NCBI GenBank assembly: GCA_027624955.1
Contig: JAQBTG010000019.1
Span: 1-62,612 of the forward strand
Direction: 5' to 3'
Origin: Pseudomonadota bacterium
Lineage (GTDB): Bacteria > Pseudomonadota > Alphaproteobacteria > UBA828
DNA length: 62,612 bases
The notes under the pieces were generated by a model. The model was not told where the DNA came from. It ran no database searches and saw only the letters and a program-made list of their open reading frames with translations. This document shows, piece by piece, positions 1-8,717 of this stretch. The stretch's first letter is position 1; each line of letters begins with the position of its first letter. Made by a program: the position numbers and the translations under genes.

Positions 1-34
1 CACCGGTCTGGCGTGTCTGCGATTTCTGTCTCAT
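1..34 (-). CDS. Start of a possible IS3-family OrfA transposase (partial)
   Basis: Only eleven codons lie in the window, read from the ATG at 34 towards base 1: MRQKSQTRQTG. The peptide is basic and polar, and resembles from memory the N-terminus of IS3-group OrfA proteins, which bind the IS ends through a helix-turn-helix further in. A purine-rich GAAGGGAACGAAG precedes the ATG. The rest of the gene is beyond the edge, so this depends on context: it sits immediately beyond a truncated gene. It could equally be the start of an unrelated gene. Confidence 0.35.
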   Translation of the reverse strand, partial: MRQKSQTRQTG

Positions 35-117
35 CTTCGTTCCCTTCGGTCACTACGATGAGCCAGAAACCCTCCCTTATGCAATCCGACTAGTTTGTTC
101 CATAGGCGCTGACGTCA
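1..117 (-). mobile_element. Probable end of an IS3-type insertion sequence running off the left edge
   Basis: On the minus strand the solute-binding gene stops at a TGA that begins a stretch unlike its usual C-terminus. This stretch starts TGACGTCAGCGCC, contains no gene for about 80 bases, and then has an SD-like purine run followed by an ATG at 34 and an open frame to the edge. A short untranslated leader followed by a basic transposase-like N-terminus is the layout of an IS3-family left end. The second terminal repeat lies outside the window, so the identification is inferred; the exact insertion boundary (about 115-117) is inferred from where the host gene loses sense. Confidence 0.4.
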
Positions 118-1176
118 AACAGGCATGTTATAGAATTTACTGGCGAGAAAACCCTTCCGCGACTGGCCTACAAGATCGACGAGGAATGTCTTCGCCCCAT
201 CGATGTTTTCGGCGAAGTTCCAGATGACGTAGGCGTTCATAAAATGCATCAGGCCTAAATCAGTGACCGGTCCCTTGGCCGGGCGCAGCAAATAAATCTG
301 GTCAGCCATCGGGATTTTCTGAGTCTCGCCGGTCCGAGTGATGGAAATAGCGTTGAGCGTCAGCGACCCCCGCCCGGCCAGCATGAATCGGTTATTCGAA
401 GATGCGTCCCATGTAAAGACGTCGTCGTCCATGGTCTCACGAAATAGCGCCTTGACGAATTTGATTGCCTCAAGGGTATGTTTTGATTTGAGCGCCAGGC
501 TGCTATCGGCATTCTGCACGGAAGCACCGAAGGCAGCCATGATGGAACGCAGGAACATATTGCTGTCCAACTCCGGAGAAAGGCCAAGACCCACGGGGAT
601 GCCGTGCTTTTTCTTGATTTTCCGGCCACCTTCCATGATGCGGTCCCAAGTGTCGGGCACCATCCCGATGTCGTCCCACAGGTCTTTCCGATAGTTGACG
701 GGGTCGGGCACGTAGCTGTTTGAAAAACCGAAATATTTTCCTGTCTTGGGATTGAGCGTGCTCTTGATGGCGAGGTCTAGCGGATTGCCGTACCGCCGCG
801 CGCATTCCTCATAAATCTCACGGTGATCAATGGCATTGTCTTCGTAAGCGGCAGGTGGGCTCAGGAACATACAGATGTCGTGACCGGAGCGTTTCGCGAT
901 TTCCGATGCCGCGCGGCCCTTGATACTGGTCATGCCGACATTGTCGACCACCACGCGGGTGTTATTCTGCTGACCCCATTCCTTAACGAAAGTTTCGTTG
1001 AACCATTCGTCAAACGCCGGCACAAAATGGTTCCATTGCAAAATCTTTAGGGTCTTTTGCTGCGCCCGAGCGGTGCCGATCAAACCAGGCGCAATTGACG
1101 ACGCAAGGATCAGGGATGAGGCGGAAGCAATCGCCTTCCGCCGAGTAATGGTGCTTATCTTCTTATGCGAGGTCAT
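115..1176 (-). pseudogene. Tat-exported ABC transporter substrate-binding protein, 3' end lost
   Basis: This is an extracellular solute-binding protein of the sugar/polyamine type (SBP family 1), which would deliver a ligand to an ABC importer in the periplasm. The start at 1176 (MTSHKK) is preferred because AGGTGGAAGG sits just upstream; an in-frame GTG lies at 1185. Residues 11-14 read TRRK, followed by a hydrophobic run and an Ala-x-Ala type site near TARA, which fits a twin-arginine signal. The body has the usual alternating lobes (LKILQWNHF near the N-terminus, later NMFLRSIMAAFGA). At 353 residues it is shorter than the 420-450 residues usual for the family and stops abruptly after FYNMPV, without the last helical segment. 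The base sequence beyond looks like an IS end. No permease or ATPase gene is adjacent. Probably non-functional. Confidence 0.7.
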
Positions 1177-1253
1177 GCCTTCCACCTAAATTAATTTTTG
1201 ATGTTGGGAAAAAGCGTGAGAATTGTATTAGCCGGAAACCCGTGGATACCTAT

Positions 1254-1550
1254 TCACAATTGAGGAAAATGGTGGGCGTAAAATGCGGAAAACCCGAGTG
1301 CGATGCCAAAAAATAGTGGCGTATTCATGCCTGCCAGGCCAAAGAGCATTGGCGACGGGATAATCACACAGATCGGCGACACAAAATGCGCGATAACGAA
1401 CATTTTCTCGCGCTGTCTTTCATCCAGATGGAATGATTCGTTCGGCGGCAGAAACTGGTCGGAGGACCACTCGATCCGCCGAATGAAGTTCAGTGTCATA
1501 CAAGCACTTTCAACGCTGTCGGTATGTAGACAATGAAAACATTTTATCAA
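1254..1550 (-). pseudogene. Membrane-protein fragment, unknown
   Basis: A 98-codon frame with a polar N-terminal half, a charged stretch DERQREKM and then two hydrophobic segments (roughly residues 52-70 and 75-92), ending at residue 98 (HHFPQL). The order, an acidic-basic linker followed by paired membrane helices, is like the N-terminal sensor region of membrane-bound PAS/GGDEF or cyclase proteins, but nothing follows the helices. I do not recognise a family. It lies upstream of the truncated solute-binding gene in an AT-rich stretch with weak coding signs. It is either a decayed sensor-gene fragment or a small two-helix membrane protein. Confidence 0.3.
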
Positions 1551-2462
1551 TAACTTAGTTAATTTTCTATGAATATCCTCAGCGGCTGAATATATCGCTG
1601 TAAAGACAGCGCGATTGGCCGAGTGCGTTCATAAGTCACGAAAAATCATGGATTTACTTGGTTAGTGGTCTGGAATACGCCAATACAAAAGTTGAAATAT
1701 GAATATATTATGCAACTTATGTGTTTAAATTTCTGTTCTTGGTTACTCACTTGATGAAATTGGCGGATCCAATCCGTTTACCTTTCGACTTCAGATGGTC
1801 GTAGCACTCGCTGTATTGCGGATGCCCGTTTTTGGCTGAAGCTGTTGAAGAGCTCGGTTGGGATAGGAATCCGCGAGTGATTCTAGGAATCCATCGTTTG
1901 GTTCGGAGGAACGGCGGTGATGGGTCATGCGGTCGGTCAACAGGACCCACTAATTTAAGAGCGCATTATTGATGAACGGGTACCGTCCGATCCTCTGTTG
2001 CGCCTGCCTGATTATGTGCGCGAGGAGGCGACCCTGGCGAGACCGCTGCCCGCGAGCGCGACATATTTGGTTTTTATGGCGGAAAAGCCGCACCCGTCAT
2101 ACTTGACGGCAATGTAATAGAACACGCCGCCGCCAGTTGAATTGCGAGAATGCTTGGGTGGTTCGCTGACATCTCCACTTTGCAATGAAATCTCTAACAA
2201 ATTTGGTCGGGCTGGTGCTGACTTGCTCCGCTGGTAGGGCAGGACCGGGACAATGTGAATCGCATGGCGGCTTTTGAGCACGTCCAAAGGCTCAGCCAAA
2301 ATCAAATTGGTAATTACGCCGTAACTTCGTGCGGGCGAGTCACCAACAGCTTCTGGAATAAACACTAGTGCCGTATGCTTCCGGGCAGAGGGATTGGTAC
2401 CAATTGCGCCTCGAACGCCTCGATCACCCGTAGCCAAACCCGCGAACACCTGGAAATCACAC
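1551..2462. other. Gene-poor, AT-richer stretch
   Basis: About 900 bases without a gene I can support. Bases 1551-1760 are clearly AT-rich compared with the rest. A minus-strand frame of 204 codons (2012-2626) overlaps slyX; its N-terminal third is the antisense of slyX, and the remainder has no recognisable motif. A short plus-strand frame around 1965-2129 reads as ordinary protein (DERVPSDPLLRLPDYV) but has no proper start. The mixture of short plausible frames without starts is typical of eroded genes beside an IS insertion. Confidence 0.4.
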
Positions 2463-2675
2463 ATGACCGACACAACTGATCGCATCAACGAACTCGAATC
2501 TCGGCTCGCCCACATTGAAAATATGCAGGAGGAACTTTCCGCCGTTGTTGCGGACCAAGGAGAGATAATCGACCAATTGCGCAAGCAGGCCCAACGGCAA
2601 AACGAGAAACTCAGAGAGCTTGCCAACGATAACTTGGGAAAACCATCTGAAAACGTGCCGCCACCGCACTACTGA
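2463..2675 (+). CDS. slyX: SlyX family protein
   Basis: A 70-residue soluble protein, almost entirely a coiled coil. It starts MTDTTDRINELESRLAH, continues with heptads through residue 55 and ends KPSENVPPPHY; the terminal PPHY is the family hallmark. SlyX proteins are small cytoplasmic coiled-coil proteins of unknown biochemical role. The start at 2463 is chosen over an upstream in-frame ATG at 2394 because the extra 23 residues are proline/arginine rich and not part of the family. It stands alone on the plus strand, upstream of a tRNA gene on the opposite strand. Confidence 0.88.
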   Translation: MTDTTDRINELESRLAHIENMQEELSAVVADQGEIIDQLRKQAQRQNEKLRELANDNLGKPSENVPPPHY

Positions 2676-2820
2676 AAAGCGCGAAGGTGCCAATCTACCG
2701 CGAAACCGTGAGATAGGAGTCAGTCGCTCTACATGGGCCTTTCAGGCGCCATTTCCGCAACGCTTATTGGGTAAAAGTTGGCTACGTTTGAGCGCTAGTT
2801 TCTAAACCCATTGAAAATTT

Positions 2821-2896
2821 TGGCGTCCCCAGGGGGAGTCGAACCCCCGTTTTCGGCGTGAGAGGCCGATGTCCTGGGCCACTAGACGATGGGGAC
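2821..2896 (-). tRNA. tRNA-Glu (anticodon CTC)
   Basis: Read on the minus strand, the 76-base segment folds as a complete cloverleaf. The acceptor arm is GTCCCCA paired with TGGGGAC, followed by the discriminator G and an encoded CCA end (2821-2823). The anticodon loop CTCTCAC gives anticodon CTC, decoding GAG as glutamate. The T arm is GGGGG TTCGACT CCCCC. A D arm starting TCTAGTGG is typical of tRNA-Glu. The gene is solitary. Confidence 0.95.
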
Positions 2897-3090
2897 GTTG
2901 GTGGCGCTGCGGCCCACACATAGCTTGCGGAGGCGGCAAAAGCAACAGAACAGGGCGGAGAAGCGCCGCGCGCTGCCGGTCGCGAATCCACACGGTGTTT
3001 TACTAATTATTAAGTGTGTTTGTGCTCGAATCCGATTACCGGGGCGGCGTTTTCACGGGCCGCCCGTAATGGGTTAATGGAGTTGAAGCG

Positions 3091-4344
3091 ATGGCCTATT
3101 TTGAGCGCGACAGCGAACCGCGGATTGCGGGTTGGCGCGACCTGATTATGAGCCTGGCAGTGGTCGGCGCCTTGGCGGCCGGCCTGCTGCTGAGTGCCTG
3201 CGGCTCAAACCTTCCCGAGATGGCGCAGATGTTTAAGGAGGCGACGCTCGGCAGGCCGGCGTCGAGCGATGAAAACCTGGTCAACAAGGGCTATCGGGAG
3301 ATTGAGACGGGCAACTATGCCTATGCAGAAATCTATCTTGATTCGGCGCTTTCCATAAACCCTAGCAATCCGTTCGCCCTGCTGAACATGGCGATAGTGT
3401 ACGAGAAGACCGGGCGCGAGAGTGAAGCACGCGCCCTCTATAGCACACTGATCCGGCGCAACCCGAGCGACGTTTCCGGCACCGTTCTGACGGAAGAAGA
3501 CTCCGACCGCAGCATTGCCGAAGTCGCGCGCGACAATCTTGCCGTGCTCGACCGCGCCGTGATCGCCCGTGCCGCGCGCAACACCGACAGCCCGATTGAG
3601 GCCGCTCTCGAGCCGATGCAGCAGAACCTCGAATCAGATTGGCGCGCGCGCATGGATGAAAGGATATCCGTTCTCCAGGATCTTTTCGCCGAAGGGTTCA
3701 TCAGTGAAGACGAACTCTTGGCACGCCTCGGCGGCGCTTGGTCGCGCAGCCATGGCGACGCGTCTCCCAACATCTCCGAAGTTAGCTATCGTGTGGAGAC
3801 CCTTGAATCCCTGCTGCAACGCGGCATGATCTCAACGCAAAGTTATGCCGTGGAGCGCGGCCATGTGCTGGATAAATTGGCACCGATCATGGCCATGCCC
3901 GAGGGCCAAATCCCGCAGGCTATCGCCATGGCCGAGCCACCCGCTGGGCCACCCACCGGGCCTCGCGCACGATCGACCGCTCAACAAGCCGCCGGCACAT
4001 CGGCCGATACACCAGGTGATGTGGAGGCGCCGGCGGTAGGCGAGAATGGCGATCCGCCGGCATCTGCGGCGACGCCGGAGATCGCCGACGCAGAGGGCGG
4101 AGCGCATGTCCACCTGGCGTCCTACCGTTCGCAAGAAGCCGCGCAGCGTGGCTGGGAGACGTTAAAGCAGCGCCATGCCGATTTGTTGGGGGAGCTTTCA
4201 CGGCGTGTGAACGAGGTCGATCTAGGCCCCGGCAAAGGAGTCTATTATCGTATCGAGGCAGGCCCGTTCAGCGATCAAAAAGGCGCGGTGGCGCTGTGTG
4301 AGAAACTCAAGACCAGAAACATGTTTTGCACCGTTACGGCATGA
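3091..4344 (+). CDS. TPR and SPOR domain lipoprotein
   Basis: A 417-residue envelope lipoprotein. Residues 15-37 form a lipoprotein signal with lipobox LSAC, which puts the lipidated Cys at 37. Residues about 65-135 contain two tetratricopeptide-like helical repeats (GYREIETGNYAYAEIYLDSA and the next, which holds YEKTGRESEARALY). A proline/alanine-rich linker (about 285-340) leads to a C-terminal SPOR domain (about 340-417, from VHLASYRSQEAA to CEKLKTRNMFCTV), which in known proteins binds septal peptidoglycan stripped of stem peptides. Likely role: a division- or envelope-associated scaffold on the periplasmic face. The pseudokinase and membrane protein genes follow closely on the same strand, suggesting one transcript. 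Confidence 0.8.
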   Translation: MAYFERDSEPRIAGWRDLIMSLAVVGALAAGLLLSACGSNLPEMAQMFKEATLGRPASSDENLVNKGYREIETGNYAYAEIYLDSALSINPSNPFALLNMAIVYEKTGRESEARALYSTLIRRNPSDVSGTVLTEEDSDRSIAEVARDNLAVLDRAVIARAARNTDSPIEAALEPMQQNLESDWRARMDERISVLQDLFAEGFISEDELLARLGGAWSRSHGDASPNISEVSYRVETLESLLQRGMISTQSYAVERGHVLDKLAPIMAMPEGQIPQAIAMAEPPAGPPTGPRARSTAQQAAGTSADTPGDVEAPAVGENGDPPASAATPEIADAEGGAHVHLASYRSQEAAQRGWETLKQRHADLLGELSRRVNEVDLGPGKGVYYRIEAGPFSDQKGAVALCEKLKTRNMFCTVTA

Positions 4345-4397
4345 ATCTGCTGTCGCAGTGACAAGAAATTTCTGACCAGCATGCAGCTCTAGCGCTC

Positions 4398-5728
4398 ATG
4401 GACCCGAAGCCCAGCGCCTTTGATCCAGAATGTGCGGGTCTGCCGCAAACGCTGCTGCTTAGTGGTGCGGGCGCCGCTATCGGTGGGCGGTATGAAGTTC
4501 AATTTGCAGAACGCTTGAACCATCTCGATTCACCGCAGGCCGACGCCTACGGCGTGCATGATTTGGAAGGCGGCCGCCGCCGGCACTTCGCGCTTATCCT
4601 GCAAAGCAACGGCTATGGCAGGTTTGCACAGTTCGAAAATTTTGCAGCGGTCGATTCCGACGGGATGTTGCGCGCGGTGGCGCAGGGTGCGGTGACGGTA
4701 ACCGGCGCGGCGCATCAACAGATGGTTTTAATTTTGGAGCGCCCGGCGGGCGGCAAGCTTATGGTACGCGATGGCGTACTGGCGGACAGGCTCGATGAGC
4801 GCGCGATTATCGATCGCATCCTCTCGCCCCTCGAAGACGGCTTGCGCGCGCTGCACCGCGCCGGTTTGGCCCATCGTGCTATTCGCCCCGACAATCTCTA
4901 TTTCCGAGCCCAGGCCGATGGACCGGCGGTGCTTGGAGAATGCCTTAGCGCGCCGCCGGGTTTGGATCAACCCGACGCCTTCGAGCCGATAGAAAGCGCC
5001 CTGGCCTCACCCGCCGGCCGCGGCGACGGCACAGCGGCAAGCGATATGTTTGCCCTCGGCGTGACGGTCGTGACTTTGTTGAGCGGCCGTTGGCCTGATC
5101 AAGACAATACGACCGAGCGTTTGTTGCAGCGGATTGAGCGCGGCTCCTATCGGGCGTTCGCCGGGCACCTACGCTGCTCGCAGGATATGGAGGATTTGTT
5201 GGCCGGGCTTCTCTATGACGGTCCGCCGGGGCGCTGGACCGTCGATCAATTGCGCGCTTGTATGAGCAGCAACGCGCGGACAATGACATTGCGGGCGCAG
5301 TTTTGGCGTCTCAAGACTGTATCCATGATCTGGCTTATTTCGCTCGCCTTCAGAAGTTCCACAGTCACGGCCCGCTGCGCAATTTGGCGCGTTGGATCGG
5401 CGCCGACTTGGAGCCCGCCATCACAGGATATTACAGCCGTACTCGTCGCGCGCGCGTTGCGGAGCAACTCTCCGCCGTCATAAATTCCGGAGATTTGAGT
5501 GCGTTGCTACGGTTGGTCGATGATCGGGACGAGCAAGCGGCCGACCGTGAGGAATACGCCCATGCCGTCGCCCGCCAAAACCACCATGCCCGCATGATGG
5601 CGCATTTCCAGGCGCTTTATGCGGCGCGCCACATTGTCGCGCGAGCGCATGGCCGGCGCGCCGCCTTTGCCATCAGCTGCATCGTCCTGGCGGTTTCTTG
5701 CCTCGCTGCGGTAGGCGGGGGGTTGTAA
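4398..5728 (+). pseudogene. Protein kinase-like (pseudokinase) gene, frameshifted
   Basis: The first frame (4398 to about 5290) encodes a serine/threonine-kinase fold: a degenerate N-lobe, the catalytic loop at about residue 159 reading HRAIRPDNLYF, and a helical C-lobe containing SDMFALGVTVVTLLSGRWP. The catalytic Asp of HRD is Ala, and LGE stands where DFG is expected, so even an intact product would be a pseudokinase. Past about 5260 this frame becomes nonsense and sense resumes in another frame (from about 5252: RLYEQQRADND, later ITGYYSRTRRARVAEQL), ending with one hydrophobic helix at 5728. From memory, related alphaproteobacterial proteins are longer between these two parts, so a deletion as well as a frameshift is possible. 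Its stop overlaps the next start (TAATG). Confidence 0.65.
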
Positions 5729-6258
5729 TGAACAGCGCCGGAATGGCGCGGCGCGCCCGTCGTGTCCAGCGCCAAGCCAAGCCCCAACCATCGACCCGGC
5801 GGCGCAACTACATATTTTTTGTGTTCGTCATTGCGTCGGGGCTGACGGTTGGCGGCATCGCCCTGGCGATAACCGCGCTACCGACCTTTATTATCCTCTA
5901 TGGCGGCATGTTGCCGACCCTGGTCGCGTTCCTCGTCGACAACCAGCCGGGTCGTTATCTTTTTCGGACGGTCGGCGTCAGTAACGCCGCCGGCGTCATC
6001 CCGTTCGTGCAGAGTAGCCTGCATTACAGCTTGAATGCCGGCATGATCGTATCGCCAGCCGGGCGAATAGAGACATGGCTGACGATCTATGGCGCCGCGC
6101 TCGGCGGTTGGCTATTGTCGATCGCCGTGCCGATGGTGTGGCAAGTGGCCTTCGAATTGGTGTTGGACGTGAGAAAGCGGCGCTATCAGGCGGCGCACGA
6201 CGCGCTCGCCCAGGAGTGGGATTTGGACGCGCCAGGGTCTGAACGCGATCCGACTTAG
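5728..6258 (+). CDS. Multi-pass membrane protein, unknown
   Basis: A 176-residue protein with a basic N-terminal 35 residues (MARRARRVQRQAKPQP and RRRN) followed by hydrophobic segments at about residues 32-55, 58-77, 85-105 and 115-138, and a polar, acidic tail. The ATG at 5728 shares bases with the TAA of the preceding gene, so translation is probably coupled. I recognise no family. Constant pairing with an upstream pseudokinase and SPOR lipoprotein would suggest an envelope complex, but that is inference. Its last four bases overlap the stop of the convergent amidohydrolase gene. Confidence 0.65.
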   Translation: MNSAGMARRARRVQRQAKPQPSTRRRNYIFFVFVIASGLTVGGIALAITALPTFIILYGGMLPTLVAFLVDNQPGRYLFRTVGVSNAAGVIPFVQSSLHYSLNAGMIVSPAGRIETWLTIYGAALGGWLLSIAVPMVWQVAFELVLDVRKRRYQAAHDALAQEWDLDAPGSERDPT

Positions 6259-7157
6259 TCGAGGCGATAGAATTTGACGGCGTTGTCGTGGAACAAAGCG
6301 CGCTGTTCGTCGACGCCGTAATCATCGACGATTTCCTTGAACGCATCATAGATATCGCGCGCCGAGCCATGCAGCGCCGCCACCGGAAAGTCGCTGGCAA
6401 ACATGCAACGCTCAACGCCGAACCACTCGATAGTGTTGCGCACGAAGGGGCGAAAACTGTCCACCGTCCAGTCGTGATCGTAAGCGCAGAGATCGGAAAT
6501 TTTTACCGCGACGTTCTCCGCTGCGGCAAGTGCCTGCATGCCGCTGTGCCAGCGCGCCAAGCCGGCTTCGTCGCGGTCCACCGGACTGCCGGTATGGTTG
6601 AGAATAATCTGGGTGTCGGGGAAGGCGCGCGCCAGCGCCAGCGCATCGGGCAATTGCGTCGGGAACAACATCAGGTCGAAAGACAGTCCATATCTGGCCA
6701 ACAGCCCGAAGCCGGCGCGCCACGCAGGGTCCGCCATAACGTCCGGCCGCGCGGTGAAGTTAAAGACCGGGTTCTCGTGCCAGCTCACAATTTGGCGAAC
6801 GCCACGCACATTGGCGAAAGCGGCCTGCTCTTCGAGATGTTGCTCGAGCCCCGCTTGCTCGAGCGCGGCGCTGACGACGATGCCATGCGGAAAACCGTGT
6901 TGGTCCGCCATCTGCTGTAGCCAGCGCGTCTCGGCGGTGGGATCGCCGGTGGTATGCGCCGCTGTGATGTGGACTGATTTGACAAGGCGAACCTCTGCCA
7001 TGTCGGCGAGATATTCCGGCAACAGATAATTTCGCGCCAACGGCGTTGGGTCACCGAACACCATTTCTTTGGGCCGGTCCGTGGTCAACCACGAATACCA
7101 ACCGGATTCTAGGTCCCACAAATGGTGGTGCGCATCAACAATATCGCCGTCATACAT
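6255..7157 (-). CDS. Amidohydrolase family 2 (TIM-barrel metal-dependent hydrolase)
   Basis: A 300-residue cytoplasmic hydrolase of the Amidohydro_2 type. It begins with the metal-binding motif DAHHHLWDL (residues 7-15), has a barrel-strand His at LNHTGSP (about 190) and the terminal Asp-containing strand MFASDFPV (about 255), the standard order for the family. Members include lactonases, decarboxylases and other hydrolases acting on small cyclic or aromatic acids; the substrate cannot be told from the sequence. The start at 7157 (MYDGDIVD) is preferred over the ATG at 7199 because family members begin a few residues before the HxH motif. It lies downstream of rpoH on the same strand, with an inverted repeat between them. 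Confidence 0.8.
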   Translation of the reverse strand: MYDGDIVDAHHHLWDLESGWYSWLTTDRPKEMVFGDPTPLARNYLLPEYLADMAEVRLVKSVHITAAHTTGDPTAETRWLQQMADQHGFPHGIVVSAALEQAGLEQHLEEQAAFANVRGVRQIVSWHENPVFNFTARPDVMADPAWRAGFGLLARYGLSFDLMLFPTQLPDALALARAFPDTQIILNHTGSPVDRDEAGLARWHSGMQALAAAENVAVKISDLCAYDHDWTVDSFRPFVRNTIEWFGVERCMFASDFPVAALHGSARDIYDAFKEIVDDYGVDEQRALFHDNAVKFYRLD

Positions 7158-7261
7158 CGCGTGAGTCTTTCGCCCTGCCTGGCAGTCCGGCCCGGCCATC
7201 CTGCCCAGCGTTTCGCCGTGAAGCCGCCATCATACGTGCTTAAAGCGTTTGGCCCAACAGC

Positions 7262-7295
7262 CGGATGCCTCCGGCGTTCTAGCCCGAGGCATCCG
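7262..7295 (-). terminator. Inverted repeat downstream of rpoH
   Basis: CGGATGCCTC (7262-7271) pairs perfectly with GAGGCATCCG (7286-7295), leaving a 14-base loop. It lies about 40 bases beyond the rpoH stop and upstream of the amidohydrolase gene. It could end rpoH transcription or protect its mRNA. There is no clear T-run after the stem on the minus strand, so it is not a textbook intrinsic terminator. Confidence 0.4.
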
Positions 7296-7337
7296 TATAT
7301 CTATGATGCGTTGGTAGTTTACGGAATGATTTAGCGC

Positions 7338-8240
7338 CTACGCCATCTCGGCGGCGGCGGTGCGTTCATTCTCGCGTTCCTGCTGAGCCGAGGCGTGCAT
7401 CGTCTTTTGCAGTTTCTCGAAGGCGCGCGCCTCAATCTGGCGCACCCGTTCGCGCGAGATGCCGTAAACCTTGCTCAATTCCTCTAGCGTCGCGGGCTCC
7501 TCCTTGAGCCGACGTTCGCTCAGAATATGCTTTTCGCGCTCATTTAGCACATCCATCGCGCGCACCAATTGGGTGCTGCGATGGGCCAATTCGTCGCTCT
7601 CCAGGACCAGGCTTTCTTGATCAGTTTCTGGGTCTTCAAGCCAATCCTGCCATTCGCCGCCGCCTTCTTCGCGCACCGGCGCATTGAGCGACTGATCCGG
7701 CCCCAGCATCCGCCCGTTCATCGAGATCACATCACGTTCCGGCACATTCAAGGCCGCGGCGATATATTCCACATTCTCCGGCGAGAGGTCGCCGTCATCG
7801 ATCGCTTCCAATTTGCCTTTGATTTTGCGCAAATTGAAAAACAGTTTCTTTTGCGCCGCCGTGGTGCCCATTTTTACCAGCGACCAGGAGTGCAAGACAT
7901 ACTCCTGGATCGAGGCGCGAATCCACCACATCGCGTAGGTTGCGAGGCGGAATCCACGGTCCGGGTCAAAGCGTTTTACCGCCTGCATCAGGCCGACATT
8001 GCCTTCGGATATCAATTCGCTGACGGGCAGGCCATAGCCGCGGTAGCCCATCGCGATTTTCGCGACCAGGCGGAGATGGCTCGTCACCAAACGATGGGCG
8101 GCTTCGGAATCTTCGTGCTCGCGCCAGCGTTTGGCGAGCATGAATTCTTCATTCGGCTCAAGCATCGGAAATTGGCGAATTTCGCGCAAATATTGCGAGA
8201 CGCCATTTTGGTCACGAATTGTCGGATAACTCGCCGCCAT
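7338..8240 (-). CDS. rpoH: RNA polymerase heat-shock sigma factor RpoH
   Basis: A 300-residue sigma-32 type factor that directs RNA polymerase to heat-shock promoters. Region 2 spans about residues 45-120 (HLRLVAKIAMGYRGYGLPV; the -10 recognition segment RLATYAMWWIRASIQEY). The RpoH box, which separates this family from RpoD, is present as QKKLFFNLRK at about 132. Region 4, with the helix-turn-helix TLEELSKVYGISRERVRQIE, lies at about 245-265. The start at 8240 (MAASYPT) follows a purine-rich GAAGAGGATAGGATT; an upstream in-frame ATG at 8306 would add 22 residues foreign to the family. Alphaproteobacteria often carry several RpoH paralogues, so this may not be the only copy. Confidence 0.95.
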   Translation of the reverse strand: MAASYPTIRDQNGVSQYLREIRQFPMLEPNEEFMLAKRWREHEDSEAAHRLVTSHLRLVAKIAMGYRGYGLPVSELISEGNVGLMQAVKRFDPDRGFRLATYAMWWIRASIQEYVLHSWSLVKMGTTAAQKKLFFNLRKIKGKLEAIDDGDLSPENVEYIAAALNVPERDVISMNGRMLGPDQSLNAPVREEGGGEWQDWLEDPETDQESLVLESDELAHRSTQLVRAMDVLNEREKHILSERRLKEEPATLEELSKVYGISRERVRQIEARAFEKLQKTMHASAQQERENERTAAAEMA

Positions 8241-8717
8241 AATCCTATCCTCTTCCCAATTGCCTTTTCGTTTTCGCCACCCTATCGAAGCGGCGGAAAT
8301 CGCCATATCGCTAGGGTCAGTTCATTCTACTATAACACTGGAATTGCGTCTTAAATGTGACGCCGATGACAAATTGGTCGCCAATCCCTGTTTAGCTTTA
8401 CTGCATATAGTAATTAGTTAATTTGTTATCAAGGGGTTGAGATCGTGGTAGCGGAGGGTTGATAGCGCGTGAACGCGTTGCCAACCGCCTATGTGCGGCA
8501 TGCGGGCCGGGAGTCAAAAATATGTGTGAAATCAGTGAATTAACCTCGGTAACAGGGGTGCGGACGACAGATGCGCGCGGAAGCAACGGGTGATTGATCG
8601 CATATCCGGGAATTTGGCGCGGCGCAGGGCGCTCCGCCCGAGGAGCTTCCCTATTCAGGCTAAAGTCGATGCGCCCGATTTTCGGGTTGCTATGCCACGC
8701 CTTTGATAAGATCAGAC
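8241..8717. promoter_or_regulatory. Divergent intergenic region between rpoH and the acyl-CoA ligase gene
   Basis: About 480 bases carry the promoters of rpoH (minus) and the ligase gene (plus). On the minus strand TATAGT (8334-8329) is a plausible -10 element about 90 bases upstream of the rpoH start, but the -35 match is poor. No sigma-32 type CTTGAA/CCCAT pair was seen. Bases 8398-8440 are AT-rich (TAGTAATTAGTTAATTTG). Short frames here have no coding signs. Confidence 0.25.

Noticed and set aside
2012-2626. Minus-strand 204-codon frame as a gene
   Set aside because: Its first third is the antisense of slyX; the remainder has no motif or ribosome site.
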